The notes below the pieces were generated by a model that saw nothing but the letters and a program-made list of their open reading frames with translations, was not told the DNA's origin and ran no database searches. This document shows, piece by piece, positions 8,871 to 16,453 of a DNA stretch of 23,155 nt. Position numbers and translations under genes: made by a program. This DNA is from JAWXTS01 sp044433305 (GTDB taxonomy: Bacteria; Bacteroidota; Bacteroidia; Bacteroidales; Rikenellaceae). The stretch's first letter is position 1. Each line of letters starts with the position of its first letter. Where the stretch lies: assembly GCA_044433305.1 (NCBI GenBank), contig JAWXTS010000023.1:1-23155 (forward strand), written 5' to 3'.

Positions 8871-8879
8871 GCAAAGATA
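8871..8879 (-). promoter_or_regulatory. -7 box of the rplM-rpsI-rpsB-tsf promoter
   Basis: The minus strand reads TATCTTTGC, a full match to the Bacteroidota -7 consensus, 62 bases before the rplM start. A clear -33 TTG is not visible in the AT-rich upstream sequence. The rest of the 8810-9044 gap holds only AT-rich DNA and the opposing promoter at 9018. Confidence 0.65.
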
Positions 8880-9017
8880 GCAATAATATATTAGAAAAGA
8901 AAAGATATGTTAAAAAATAACGAAAAAAAGATGTGTTACGCTATTTTTTCTAGATTTTTAGGTATGAATACCATGATTTCGTGTGACAAATATACATAAT
9001 TATTACAAAGTTCTTGC

Positions 9018-9026
9018 TATCTTTGC
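9018..9026 (+). promoter_or_regulatory. -7 box upstream of the endonuclease-era unit
   Basis: TATCTTTGC, a full match to TAnnTTTG, lies 18 bases before the ATG at 9045. It implies a very short leader. It is identical in sequence to the rplM -7 box on the other strand of the same gap. Confidence 0.65.
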
Positions 9027-9044
9027 ACGGAGTAATTAGTTAGA

Positions 9045-10022
9045 ATGGCAAAGATTAAAAATAAGGCACGCAAGAAATCAAGCAAGAGAAAACCTATCAA
9101 AATATCTAGTAGGCAAAACAGGCAAGCTGTGGTAGTATTGTTGGTACTCATAGTCGCTATATTTATATATACTACAAATCAAAACCAAGTAGGCAGCAGC
9201 AAGACAGAGACAATAACTCTGCAAGCGCAGACTACACAGGAGAATCAACCCAAGAACCAACAAACAGTCACCCCAAATAAGACTGAAACAAATAAAGAGC
9301 AAGACGAGTTCTTTCAACAGACAAATGGACGTTTAGAGTTACCTTATTATAATAGCAGCGAATTTATCATCCACAACGAGGATGGCCGCTACATATTATA
9401 TTATGACACAGCACGACGCAGTGCTTTGTGGGTGGCTCATATATTAACAAGAAAAGATATTGAGGCTGCTGGAGTAGCTCGCACAACAAGCTTCAAAAGC
9501 GACCCCGAGGTTGTAAGCAGAAACTGGCCTACGGCAACAAGCAAGGACTACACCAACACAGGATATGACAGAGGACACCTGCTACCTTCGGCTGATAGAG
9601 ACGGCTCACGCGCAGAGAATGCAGCAACCTTCTACATGTCTAACGTAGCACCACAAGAGCCTAATCTCAACCGACAGAGCTGGAAGTATCTTGAGGAACA
9701 GACACGCCGCTGGGCACAAGAGTATGACTCGCTATATATCGTTACGGGCACACTATTAGACCCTAACGCAAAAGAGATAAACAATGGAATCGATATTCCG
9801 TCTGCTTTTTACAAGGCTCTACTGGTAAAGGTATCGGGAGAATGGCATTCGCAGGCATACCTTATGCCTAACATAGCCAAGCCCGAAAAGAACTATGAGC
9901 TATACGCCATTAGCATAGACGAACTAGAGGCCAAGGCAGGCTTAGATTTATTCTACAACATGGACGATCGGACAGAAAACAGAATAGAAGCAACAACAAA
10001 CAATAACATTTTTAAAAAATAG
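9045..10022 (+). CDS. Membrane-anchored DNA/RNA non-specific endonuclease (beta-beta-alpha metal, NUC1 type)
   Basis: This is a predicted sugar-non-specific nuclease related to Serratia nuclease and EndoG. The 325 residues begin with a very basic cytosolic tail (1-27), then a single membrane segment (about 28-43), a Gln/Thr-rich linker (to about 95) and the nuclease domain. The catalytic DRGH motif is intact (D175-H178). The metal-binding Asn lies in PNLNRQSW (N209) and a supporting Glu in YLEEQ (E217). No signal-peptidase site is evident, so the domain is probably tethered with its nuclease in the periplasm. A Bacteroidota -7 box lies just upstream. The stop is only 4 bases before era, so the two genes are probably co-transcribed. 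Possible roles are nutrient nucleic-acid scavenging or destruction of incoming DNA; the sequence does not decide. Confidence 0.9.
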   Translation: MAKIKNKARKKSSKRKPIKISSRQNRQAVVVLLVLIVAIFIYTTNQNQVGSSKTETITLQAQTTQENQPKNQQTVTPNKTETNKEQDEFFQQTNGRLELPYYNSSEFIIHNEDGRYILYYDTARRSALWVAHILTRKDIEAAGVARTTSFKSDPEVVSRNWPTATSKDYTNTGYDRGHLLPSADRDGSRAENAATFYMSNVAPQEPNLNRQSWKYLEEQTRRWAQEYDSLYIVTGTLLDPNAKEINNGIDIPSAFYKALLVKVSGEWHSQAYLMPNIAKPEKNYELYAISIDELEAKAGLDLFYNMDDRTENRIEATTNNNIFKK

Positions 10023-10026
10023 ATAA

Positions 10027-10905
10027 ATGCACAAATCAGGTTTTGTAAACATAATAGGTAACCCCAACGTAGGTAAGTCTACACTGATGAACTCACTTGT
10101 GGGCGAGAAACTTTCCATCATAACATCTAAGGCACAGACTACCCGCCACCGCATACTAGGCATAGTTAATGGTGAGGATTTTCAGATTGTTTATTCGGAC
10201 ACTCCAGGTATTTTGCGTCCAAACTACAAGCTCCAAGAGTCTATGATGAAGTTTGTGAACAGCGCAATCAAGGATGCTGACGTACTTCTTTATGTGACTG
10301 ACGTAAACGAGACATCGGACAAGTATGAGGACATGTTGATGAAGGTGCACCTTAGCGGCATCAAAACACTACTCATTATCAACAAGATAGACCTTACTAC
10401 TTCAGAGAAACTAGAGGCATTGGTTGACAAGTGGAAAACCCTGCTTCCTAATGCAGAGATAATACCAGTATCGGCTCTTAACAACTTTAATATCTCGGGA
10501 CTTTTCGACCGCATAATATCGCTACTTCCTGAGGCTGAGCCTTACTACCCTAAGGACACACTTACAGACCGCTCGCTTCGTTTCTTTGCATCGGAGATTG
10601 TGCGCGAGAAGATTTTCTTGAACTATGACAAGGAGGTTCCTTATTGTGTCGAGATTTCTATCGACGAGTACAAGGAAGAGCCTAACATTGACCGCATACG
10701 TGCCACAATATTTGTTGCTCGCGACAGTCAGAAGGGTATTATCATTGGACACAAGGGCGCATCTATAAAGAAAGTTGGCATGCAGGCGCGTGAGGATTTA
10801 GAGGCTTTCCTTGGCAAGAAAGTGTTCCTAGAGTTGTTTGTCAAGGTCGGTGAGAACTGGCGCGACAACGACCGTCAGCTTCAACGATTTGGCTATAACG
10901 ACTAG
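10027..10905 (+). CDS. era: GTPase Era
   Basis: Era is an essential GTPase that binds the 3' end of 16S rRNA and acts in 30S maturation. The 292-residue protein has G1 GNPNVGKS (11-18), G2 around TT (38-39), G3 DTPG (58-61), G4 NKID (119-122) and G5 SAL, followed by the KH RNA-binding domain with GIIIGHKG (237-244). Length is typical. It starts 4 bases after the endonuclease stop, and obg follows after 86 bases, which hold an inverted repeat and a candidate obg promoter. Confidence 0.97.
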   Translation: MHKSGFVNIIGNPNVGKSTLMNSLVGEKLSIITSKAQTTRHRILGIVNGEDFQIVYSDTPGILRPNYKLQESMMKFVNSAIKDADVLLYVTDVNETSDKYEDMLMKVHLSGIKTLLIINKIDLTTSEKLEALVDKWKTLLPNAEIIPVSALNNFNISGLFDRIISLLPEAEPYYPKDTLTDRSLRFFASEIVREKIFLNYDKEVPYCVEISIDEYKEEPNIDRIRATIFVARDSQKGIIIGHKGASIKKVGMQAREDLEAFLGKKVFLELFVKVGENWRDNDRQLQRFGYND

Positions 10906-10930
10906 TTGCTCCTCGATTAAATCACCAAAA

Positions 10931-10952
10931 AGTTTATAGAATTTTATAAACT
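10931..10952. repeat. Perfect 8-bp inverted repeat between era and obg
   Basis: AGTTTATA (10931-10938) and TATAAACT (10945-10952) are separated by GAATTT. No T-run follows on the plus strand, so it is a poor era terminator. On the minus strand a T-run does follow, but no minus gene needs terminating there. It could be an operator or a weak processing hairpin. Confidence 0.5.
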
Positions 10953-10965
10953 CAGCATTTATTAG

Positions 10966-10973
10966 TACTTTTA
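10966..10973 (+). promoter_or_regulatory. Candidate -7 box of obg
   Basis: TACTTTTA, one mismatch from TAnnTTTG, lies 18 bases before the ATG at 10992, a spacing like that of the 9018 promoter. It suggests obg can be transcribed independently of era. Confidence 0.4.
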
Positions 10974-10991
10974 CGCCCTAAAATAAATAAT

Positions 10992-11996
10992 ATGGCATCA
11001 TCAAACTTCGTCGATTACGTAAAAATATTCTGCCGCTCGGGTTGCGGTGGAGCAGGTTCAACTCACTTTCGACGAGAGAAATTTGTAGAATTTGGAGGTC
11101 CTGACGGCGGCGACGGCGGCAAGGGTGGTAGCATCATCATGCGTGGCAACACTCAGTTCTGGACTCTTCTACACCTTAAATACCAGCGTCACCTTTTCGC
11201 TGAAAATGGCGGCAACGGTTCTGGCGCACGCAGCAGTGGCAAAGACGGTAAGGACGTAATTATAGAGGTTCCACTGGGAACCATAGCTCGCGATGTTGAA
11301 ACAGGCGAGATAATCGGCGAGGTAACAGAAAACGGACAAGACGTCTATATCCTTAGGGGAGGTCGCGGAGGTCAGGGCAACTGGCACTTTAGAACGGCCA
11401 CCAACCAAGCTCCTCGTTATTCACAACCAGGTGAGGACTGCACCGAAGGGTGGTTCATCCTTGAGCTTAAGGTATTGGCCGATGTGGGTCTTGTAGGTTT
11501 CCCTAATGCAGGTAAGTCTACCCTACTATCTGTTGTATCAGCTGCCAAGCCCAAGATTGCAAACTACGCCTTTACAACTCTAGAACCCAACCTAGGCATT
11601 GTCTCTTATCGCGATAGCCGATCTTTCGTTATGGCCGACATACCGGGAATCATTGAGGGTGCTCACGAGGGACGCGGAATCGGAATACGTTTCTTGAGAC
11701 ATATAGAGCGTAATGCCATTCTGCTATTCATGATACCTGCCGATACGGACGACATACAGAAGGAGTACAAGATTCTGCTCAACGAGCTTACCATGTACAA
11801 CCCTGAGCTACTAGACAAGCACCGCGTGCTGGCAATCACCAAATGCGATATGCTGGATGACGAGCTTATAGAGCAGATGAAGCCAGAGCTACCTGAGGGC
11901 ATCCCTTCAGTGTTTATATCTTCTATCGTGGGGCTTAACATAGACAAGCTCAAAGACTTGCTTTGGGAGGCTCTTATGGACGAAAACAGTCTTTAA
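10992..11996 (+). CDS. obg: GTPase Obg/CgtA
   Basis: Obg is a ribosome-associated GTPase involved in 50S assembly and stress/growth control. The 334 residues begin with the glycine-rich Obg fold (GGDGG, GGKGG, GGNGSGARSSGKDG up to about residue 159), followed by the G domain with G1 GFPNAGKST (169-177), the TTLEPN switch I, G3 DIPG (216-219) and G4 TKCD. It ends soon after the G domain, so the variable C-terminal extension of longer Obg proteins is absent. Its stop codon overlaps the stop of the convergent lipoprotein gene by three bases, and no terminator is visible between them. Confidence 0.97.
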   Translation: MASSNFVDYVKIFCRSGCGGAGSTHFRREKFVEFGGPDGGDGGKGGSIIMRGNTQFWTLLHLKYQRHLFAENGGNGSGARSSGKDGKDVIIEVPLGTIARDVETGEIIGEVTENGQDVYILRGGRGGQGNWHFRTATNQAPRYSQPGEDCTEGWFILELKVLADVGLVGFPNAGKSTLLSVVSAAKPKIANYAFTTLEPNLGIVSYRDSRSFVMADIPGIIEGAHEGRGIGIRFLRHIERNAILLFMIPADTDDIQKEYKILLNELTMYNPELLDKHRVLAITKCDMLDDELIEQMKPELPEGIPSVFISSIVGLNIDKLKDLLWEALMDENSL

Positions 11997-12751
11997 TCCG
12001 CAGAGTAACTATAATCCAACAAATTTAGTTGGTAACTATTAAAATACCCAACACTACCTTCGACGTCTATTGCACCCGAAGGTAGTATTGAGGTTGCAAA
12101 GTTAGTGTAGTCATATACTCTGAGCACTATACTATCGCCAAAGGCATCATACGCATAAGTATTCTTGACACTCTCTGTGTATGGACACCAAACAAGCTGA
12201 TTCTCTTCAGGAGAAAGAACAAGATTCTTTATCTTAACCAAACTACTTATTCTGCTAGCGTCAAGCTCCCCTATTGTAAGTTCATCCAAAATAGGCGAGG
12301 TATCTATGCTCGTATCTATCACTTCGACATGCTTGATTAGAGTCGCTTCATCTATGCTCGAAGTTTCATACTCTAAGTCCGTAGACTCTAGCCCCAATTC
12401 TATCACACCACCATAACCGCCCAGGCACAGCCCCTGACAGCGAAGCTTAACTCTATTTCCTCTATGGATAAAGCTAGAGACATAATCATAGGGCACACTA
12501 ATTTCTATGGCACCAGTATCATCCTCAATGATAATGCAGCCACTAAGGTTGGGCGTTGAGTTATCGGCTATAACCTTACCATAAATCACAATATTATCGG
12601 TAATGACCAAGGGATAGCCTCTATACATCTGTTTTAGATACATGATAGAAATCTCGGATGGCTCAACATTCTGCTTCTGGCAGGAGAATATAAATACCGG
12701 TATCACAACGGATATAAACTTAGTTATGTGACACAACACTCTTCTCATCAT
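11993..12751 (-). CDS. DUF5689-type lipoprotein (second copy)
   Basis: This is a predicted outer-membrane lipoprotein of 252 residues. It has a signal peptide with lipobox FIFSC (C24), then a domain with the DUF5689/OB-fold-like pattern: IYGKVIAD, IIIEDDTGAIEISV, a YVSSFIHRGNRVKLRCQGL segment and GGVIELG, then a second beta-rich half containing LVKIKNLVLSPEEN. It is paralogous to the gene just upstream and overlaps that gene by 32 bases, indicating translational coupling. The residues after the acylated Cys (QKQNVEPSE) are only mildly acidic, so surface exposure is uncertain. Proteins of this family commonly follow TonB-dependent receptors in Bacteroidota, and here they sit downstream of one. 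The ligand is unknown. Confidence 0.82.
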   Translation of the reverse strand: MMRRVLCHITKFISVVIPVFIFSCQKQNVEPSEISIMYLKQMYRGYPLVITDNIVIYGKVIADNSTPNLSGCIIIEDDTGAIEISVPYDYVSSFIHRGNRVKLRCQGLCLGGYGGVIELGLESTDLEYETSSIDEATLIKHVEVIDTSIDTSPILDELTIGELDASRISSLVKIKNLVLSPEENQLVWCPYTESVKNTYAYDAFGDSIVLRVYDYTNFATSILPSGAIDVEGSVGYFNSYQLNLLDYSYSAD

Positions 12752-13508
12752 TAATCTTGAAATAATATTCTTGATCAGAATACAGGTTACTACTAAATAT
12801 TATGCCCGTAATATCAACACTCTGAGTCGGCACATCATAAGATGCGAAACTGGCATAGCTGCTAGTCACCACAGAGATAGTGTCCTTGTTAGAATCAACA
12901 AATTTGACCTCGCCCTCGCTCCAGCCATAATAACTATCTGTTGATGCCCAAGTACAAAGATTCTCGGGGCAGAAGGTCAGATTCTTTATGGTTATCGTTC
13001 TTGCGATGTCCCTAGCGGTAAGCTCGCTTATCAACTTCTCGCTAACAAACACCGTAGACTGCTTGCTTTCTACGTCTATATATTTATCTGCAATGGCACG
13101 GTGGCCAAAGTACTCTATATCGCGCACGCTGCTGCCCTCGAGTCCAAACTGATAAACACTGTCATCTCCCTTGCCAAAGGTCAAGCCCTTGGTATTGATT
13201 GACAGTTCATAGCCCACCTTGTAGGTTGTATATATGTCATAAAAGCCACACATTATCTCAACGGCTCCTGTTGCATCATCCAAGATAAAACTATAATAGA
13301 AATTTGAACAACTATCGCTAGAGCTGACCGTACCATAAAGAGTATAATCGTCATTTATAACATGAGGTTCAGATGTTCCATACATAGTTATAAAGTCTGC
13401 TATATCTATATTCTTTACCGTCTGCTGCGGAGCATCCACCACCTCTACCTGCTCGCAGCTAGTAAGCAGTACCAAGATTGCAAGAATAGTATATCTAATA
13501 TTTGGCAT
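12720..13508 (-). CDS. DUF5689-type lipoprotein (first copy)
   Basis: This lipoprotein has 262 residues and begins 5 bases after the receptor gene ends. The signal peptide is short and ends in lipobox LTSC (C18), followed by an acidic stretch (EQVEVVDAP) that would suit export to the cell surface. The core matches the DUF5689 pattern: YTLYGTVSSSD, FILDDATGAVEIM, YKVGYELSINTKGLTFGKG, QFGLEG, then RTITIKNLTF and a Trp/Tyr-containing C-terminal part. The second copy overlaps its 3' end. A role as the lipoprotein partner of the receptor is inferred from gene order. Two paralogues in tandem might give a two-component capture complex or recognise different ligands. Confidence 0.82.
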   Translation of the reverse strand: MPNIRYTILAILVLLTSCEQVEVVDAPQQTVKNIDIADFITMYGTSEPHVINDDYTLYGTVSSSDSCSNFYYSFILDDATGAVEIMCGFYDIYTTYKVGYELSINTKGLTFGKGDDSVYQFGLEGSSVRDIEYFGHRAIADKYIDVESKQSTVFVSEKLISELTARDIARTITIKNLTFCPENLCTWASTDSYYGWSEGEVKFVDSNKDTISVVTSSYASFASYDVPTQSVDITGIIFSSNLYSDQEYYFKINDEKSVVSHN

Positions 13509-13513
13509 GGCTA

Positions 13514-15982
13514 CTATAATTTAAAGTTGATACTAAAATAAAACCTTCTCCCATAGCCATAATAATACTTAGAGTCGGGAGCCGTTACAGACTCATTAAC
13601 ACCCTCGCCGATACTGGATAGTCTGTTCTGCTCATACCCCGAGTAAATGATATTTCTATTATCAAAGATGTTGTTCACCATAAGATAGAAAGACAAGAAA
13701 TGCTGATTGATTTCAAAGGTTTTGCTTAGAGACAGATCGCAACTTATGGCAGCAGGGAATCGCTGCTGGTAGAGCAAGGCTTCTTGATTTTCTGGCGACA
13801 GTGCAGCCTCAAGCGACTTATCATATCGCTGAACAAAGCTCGCTGAGATATAGTTATCGGCCATGAGCGAAGCACCAAGGCTGAAGTTAAACATGTTCCA
13901 ATTAGAGTAGCTAAGTTTAAGGTTTGAGACCAGCTGTGGCGAGCCACCAATCTTCACTCCATCCATCCTACTTATCGTATTCTCTGTTATTATCTCGCCA
14001 CTGAGAAACGACTGCACGCTAGCACTAATATCATCGGCATAAGTATTCTTAGATATACCCACGGCAGAGAGCAGCTCAACGTGCTGCATCAAGGGAATCA
14101 CGGCACTAGCCTCGACACCAAAGTAATTTTTCGATATATTGTTGAAGGCAGCATACATATACATATCGCTCAAGTCGTCATAATATCTTTGTACCTGACT
14201 TTCATTACGCGTCATCGTTCCATAAATAGATGCGAAAATATCCACATCGCCAATATGACGATATACCAACTCAAAGCTACCATATTGCTTGCTAGAAACA
14301 TCAACAGGAGCCATCTCCGAGTAGCGAACATCATAAAATATGTCGTCTATATCAGCTGGCTTTGCGCCGAAGGTAACTTGCGTCTTGAGGTGCGAATTGT
14401 TAGAGAGTCTAATCCTGCTACCCAGAACTATACCGTAATCATCAAAGACATATTCTCTCGAATCGCCCAAGGTTACACTCTGGTCATAAATGGCTTTGGC
14501 ATAATAACCTCGACGCACAAAACCGTTGTAGTTGGCCATAATGGTGGCATCTATGGAATATGGGATTTTATCAAGCTGAACACCAAACCATGCTCCAGCC
14601 TTGGTGCTTAGTATAGAGTAGTTATACCCAAACTCATCGCCTACGCCTATCTTCAAACCACTAGCATACATGTTGTTAGAGGCAAGACTTGTATAGGTAT
14701 CATTCATAGAAACAAAAGGATCTGTATCATAGATAAAACCTCCGCCAAGATCATCGGTAAGTTGTTTGAAGTAGCGCGAGTTATTTATATTGATGTTCGC
14801 CCCACCATTCACCACAAGGCCTTTTAGGTTTGCATATCTCGCACTCACAGCCATCTGGTAACTACTCATCTTGCGCACATCACTCTCCAGATAGTAGCAA
14901 GCAGGCGATATTCCATCCCCACGGTTAGCATCATAGATATTGCTCCACGACACTTGAGTAAAGCTATCGTCATTATCCCTCCATCCCGCTTCGACAATAT
15001 CGGCTACATCTTGATTGGCAAAGTAGCTGGGCATATAGCTATAATAATCTGGATAAGGGTTGGCCACGCCATTCCAACCTAGACGCTGCGTAGATGTAGT
15101 ACCCACAATAGCTGCCATATCAAAGTCCATAACAAACATTTGCGTGGGATTAAAGCTATACCTCACACCAGCAATAGGCAGGAAGTTATCCTTAACTCTA
15201 GAGGTTACAATCTCTCCACCCTCGTCATAACCCCAGTACGGATTATAAAGGTTGTCGCCCGTAAGCTCAAAGCACTCCTGCGTGGCAGCACCGCGCAAGC
15301 CCTGAGTTATAGGTGCCGCCGAGCCATACACATTTATCTCATGCTTACTATCATCCCACTTGCGCCCCAACAGTAGATTAAACCTTAAATCATCACGCCA
15401 TACACCGCTGATGTGCATATCATCGCCAGATCTGACAGATGCCGTAGCATAATAATACATGCCCGACTTGTCGAACTTATCAGCCAGCTTAACATTCAAC
15501 CCATAGCCAAAGTTCCTATCAGTGGCTATAACACCCACACGCTTACGCGATATTATGGCATCAGACCAAAGGTCATAATCTGTACGTGCAGAGAAGCTCG
15601 CAGGCCTATAATTCCTTTCTGAGACACCAAACGACTCTATCGACATATCCATATAATCGCTAAGTCCGCGCACTATATCCCAATATACATCACCACCCAA
15701 GGCATCGTTAAGCTCTATGCCTCCGATATTAAACTGTGAAAAGCTATAATCATATCCACGTCTATTGTATCTCACGGCCGAAAAACCATATCTAGAAGCC
15801 TGCTCAAATGGGTCTTGGTCGATATTCAGCAACATGGACAGCATCATATAGACATATTCTTGGTGTGCATCATACTCAGAATAACCTTCTTCATCTTCAC
15901 TATACAAATAAGATGTCGGGTATTGACCAAAGCAGGAGCAATAGCCAATAAGTATAAACATAACACAAACCAAATATCTCAT
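13514..15982 (-). CDS. TonB-dependent receptor-like outer membrane protein with short N-terminus
   Basis: This is a predicted 22-stranded outer-membrane transporter with a plug. I prefer the start at 15982 (822 residues): it begins a good signal peptide (MRYLVCVMFILIGYCSCFG), whereas the upstream ATG at 16027 would translate through a hairpin. The plug is recognisable from VRYNRRGYDYSFSQFNIGGIELND and the VYWDIVRGLSDYMD segment, as in Bacteroidota receptors that have RGYD and INGIxxND motifs. Many alternating aromatic beta strands follow, and the chain ends in an outer-membrane beta signal (YFSINFKL). The usual carboxypeptidase-like N-terminal domain is absent and no TonB box is obvious; only about 30 mature residues precede the plug. 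It heads an operon with two DUF5689-type lipoproteins. The substrate is unknown and no glycan enzymes are nearby. Confidence 0.8.
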   Translation of the reverse strand: MRYLVCVMFILIGYCSCFGQYPTSYLYSEDEEGYSEYDAHQEYVYMMLSMLLNIDQDPFEQASRYGFSAVRYNRRGYDYSFSQFNIGGIELNDALGGDVYWDIVRGLSDYMDMSIESFGVSERNYRPASFSARTDYDLWSDAIISRKRVGVIATDRNFGYGLNVKLADKFDKSGMYYYATASVRSGDDMHISGVWRDDLRFNLLLGRKWDDSKHEINVYGSAAPITQGLRGAATQECFELTGDNLYNPYWGYDEGGEIVTSRVKDNFLPIAGVRYSFNPTQMFVMDFDMAAIVGTTSTQRLGWNGVANPYPDYYSYMPSYFANQDVADIVEAGWRDNDDSFTQVSWSNIYDANRGDGISPACYYLESDVRKMSSYQMAVSARYANLKGLVVNGGANININNSRYFKQLTDDLGGGFIYDTDPFVSMNDTYTSLASNNMYASGLKIGVGDEFGYNYSILSTKAGAWFGVQLDKIPYSIDATIMANYNGFVRRGYYAKAIYDQSVTLGDSREYVFDDYGIVLGSRIRLSNNSHLKTQVTFGAKPADIDDIFYDVRYSEMAPVDVSSKQYGSFELVYRHIGDVDIFASIYGTMTRNESQVQRYYDDLSDMYMYAAFNNISKNYFGVEASAVIPLMQHVELLSAVGISKNTYADDISASVQSFLSGEIITENTISRMDGVKIGGSPQLVSNLKLSYSNWNMFNFSLGASLMADNYISASFVQRYDKSLEAALSPENQEALLYQQRFPAAISCDLSLSKTFEINQHFLSFYLMVNNIFDNRNIIYSGYEQNRLSSIGEGVNESVTAPDSKYYYGYGRRFYFSINFKL

Positions 15983-16000
15983 ATACGTATTATAACAAAA

Positions 16001-16025
16001 GAGGTCTGGTAAATTACCAAACCTC
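16001..16025 (-). terminator. Terminator-like hairpin between the receptor promoter and start codon
   Basis: On the minus strand GAGGT and TGGTAA pair with TTACCA and ACCTC (16001-16005 with 16021-16025; 16007-16012 with 16014-16019), with one mismatch. TTTTGTT follows. It can terminate secG transcripts. It also lies downstream of the receptor's own -7 box, so it may attenuate the receptor. Confidence 0.7.
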
Positions 16026-16060
16026 ATATTACTTACTACCTGACATTTAAATCACATCAG

Positions 16061-16069
16061 GCAAATATA
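16061..16069 (-). promoter_or_regulatory. -7 box of the receptor/lipoprotein operon
   Basis: The minus strand reads TATATTTGC, a full match to the -7 consensus, 79 bases before the preferred receptor start and 13 bases after the secG stop. A short inverted repeat, CCTGA/TCAGG (16039-16043 with 16057-16061), overlaps the expected transcription start and could be an operator. Confidence 0.6.
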
Positions 16070-16081
16070 CTTAGACCTTAA

Positions 16082-16432
16082 TTACTCTGCAGCCTCAGTA
16101 GTCTCAACAGCTTCTTCAACAACATCAGTAGCAGTAGGTAGAAGGCTCTGATTTCCCTCGTAAGGTTGAACCAAAGATTTCTCTACACCAGTAGTGCTTC
16201 TAGCGATGTTACCTTTAGGGATAACCATTGTTGCCACTAGGCTCAATACAAGGATAGCTATTGCAAGAATCCAAGTGAAACGTTCCAAAAAGTCAGCTGT
16301 TTGACGAACACCCATAACTTGGTTTGATGCGCCAAAGTTGGCAGCCATTCCGCTTTTAGGGCTTTGAGCCAATACAGACAATACAAGCAATGCGCTCGCA
16401 ATTAAAATCAAGATGATACAGAATAAATACAT
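16082..16432 (-). CDS. secG: Preprotein translocase subunit SecG
   Basis: SecG is the small inner-membrane subunit of SecYEG that assists SecA-driven export. The 116 residues have two membrane helices (about 2-22 and 52-72) separated by the conserved loop SPKSGMAANFGASNQVMGVRQTADFLERFTW in short form, a strong SecG signature. A 45-residue Glu/Thr-rich cytosolic tail follows. It is the last gene of the minus-strand envelope operon, 21 bases after the preceding gene, and is followed by a terminator-like hairpin at 16001-16025. Confidence 0.93.
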   Translation of the reverse strand: MYLFCIILILIASALLVLSVLAQSPKSGMAANFGASNQVMGVRQTADFLERFTWILAIAILVLSLVATMVIPKGNIARSTTGVEKSLVQPYEGNQSLLPTATDVVEEAVETTEAAE

Positions 16433-16453
16433 TTTTCTTACTATTAATCGTTT

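Noticed and set aside
14081..14611. A 176-codon plus-strand open frame inside the receptor gene
   Set aside because: It is the antisense shadow of a long, clearly coding minus-strand gene. The composition is biased, no domain is recognisable, and no promoter or start-site context was seen.
15983..16027. Upstream ATG at 16027 as receptor start
   Set aside because: The extra 15 residues are encoded by a hairpin with a T-tract, and the signal peptide begins at the ATG at 15982.
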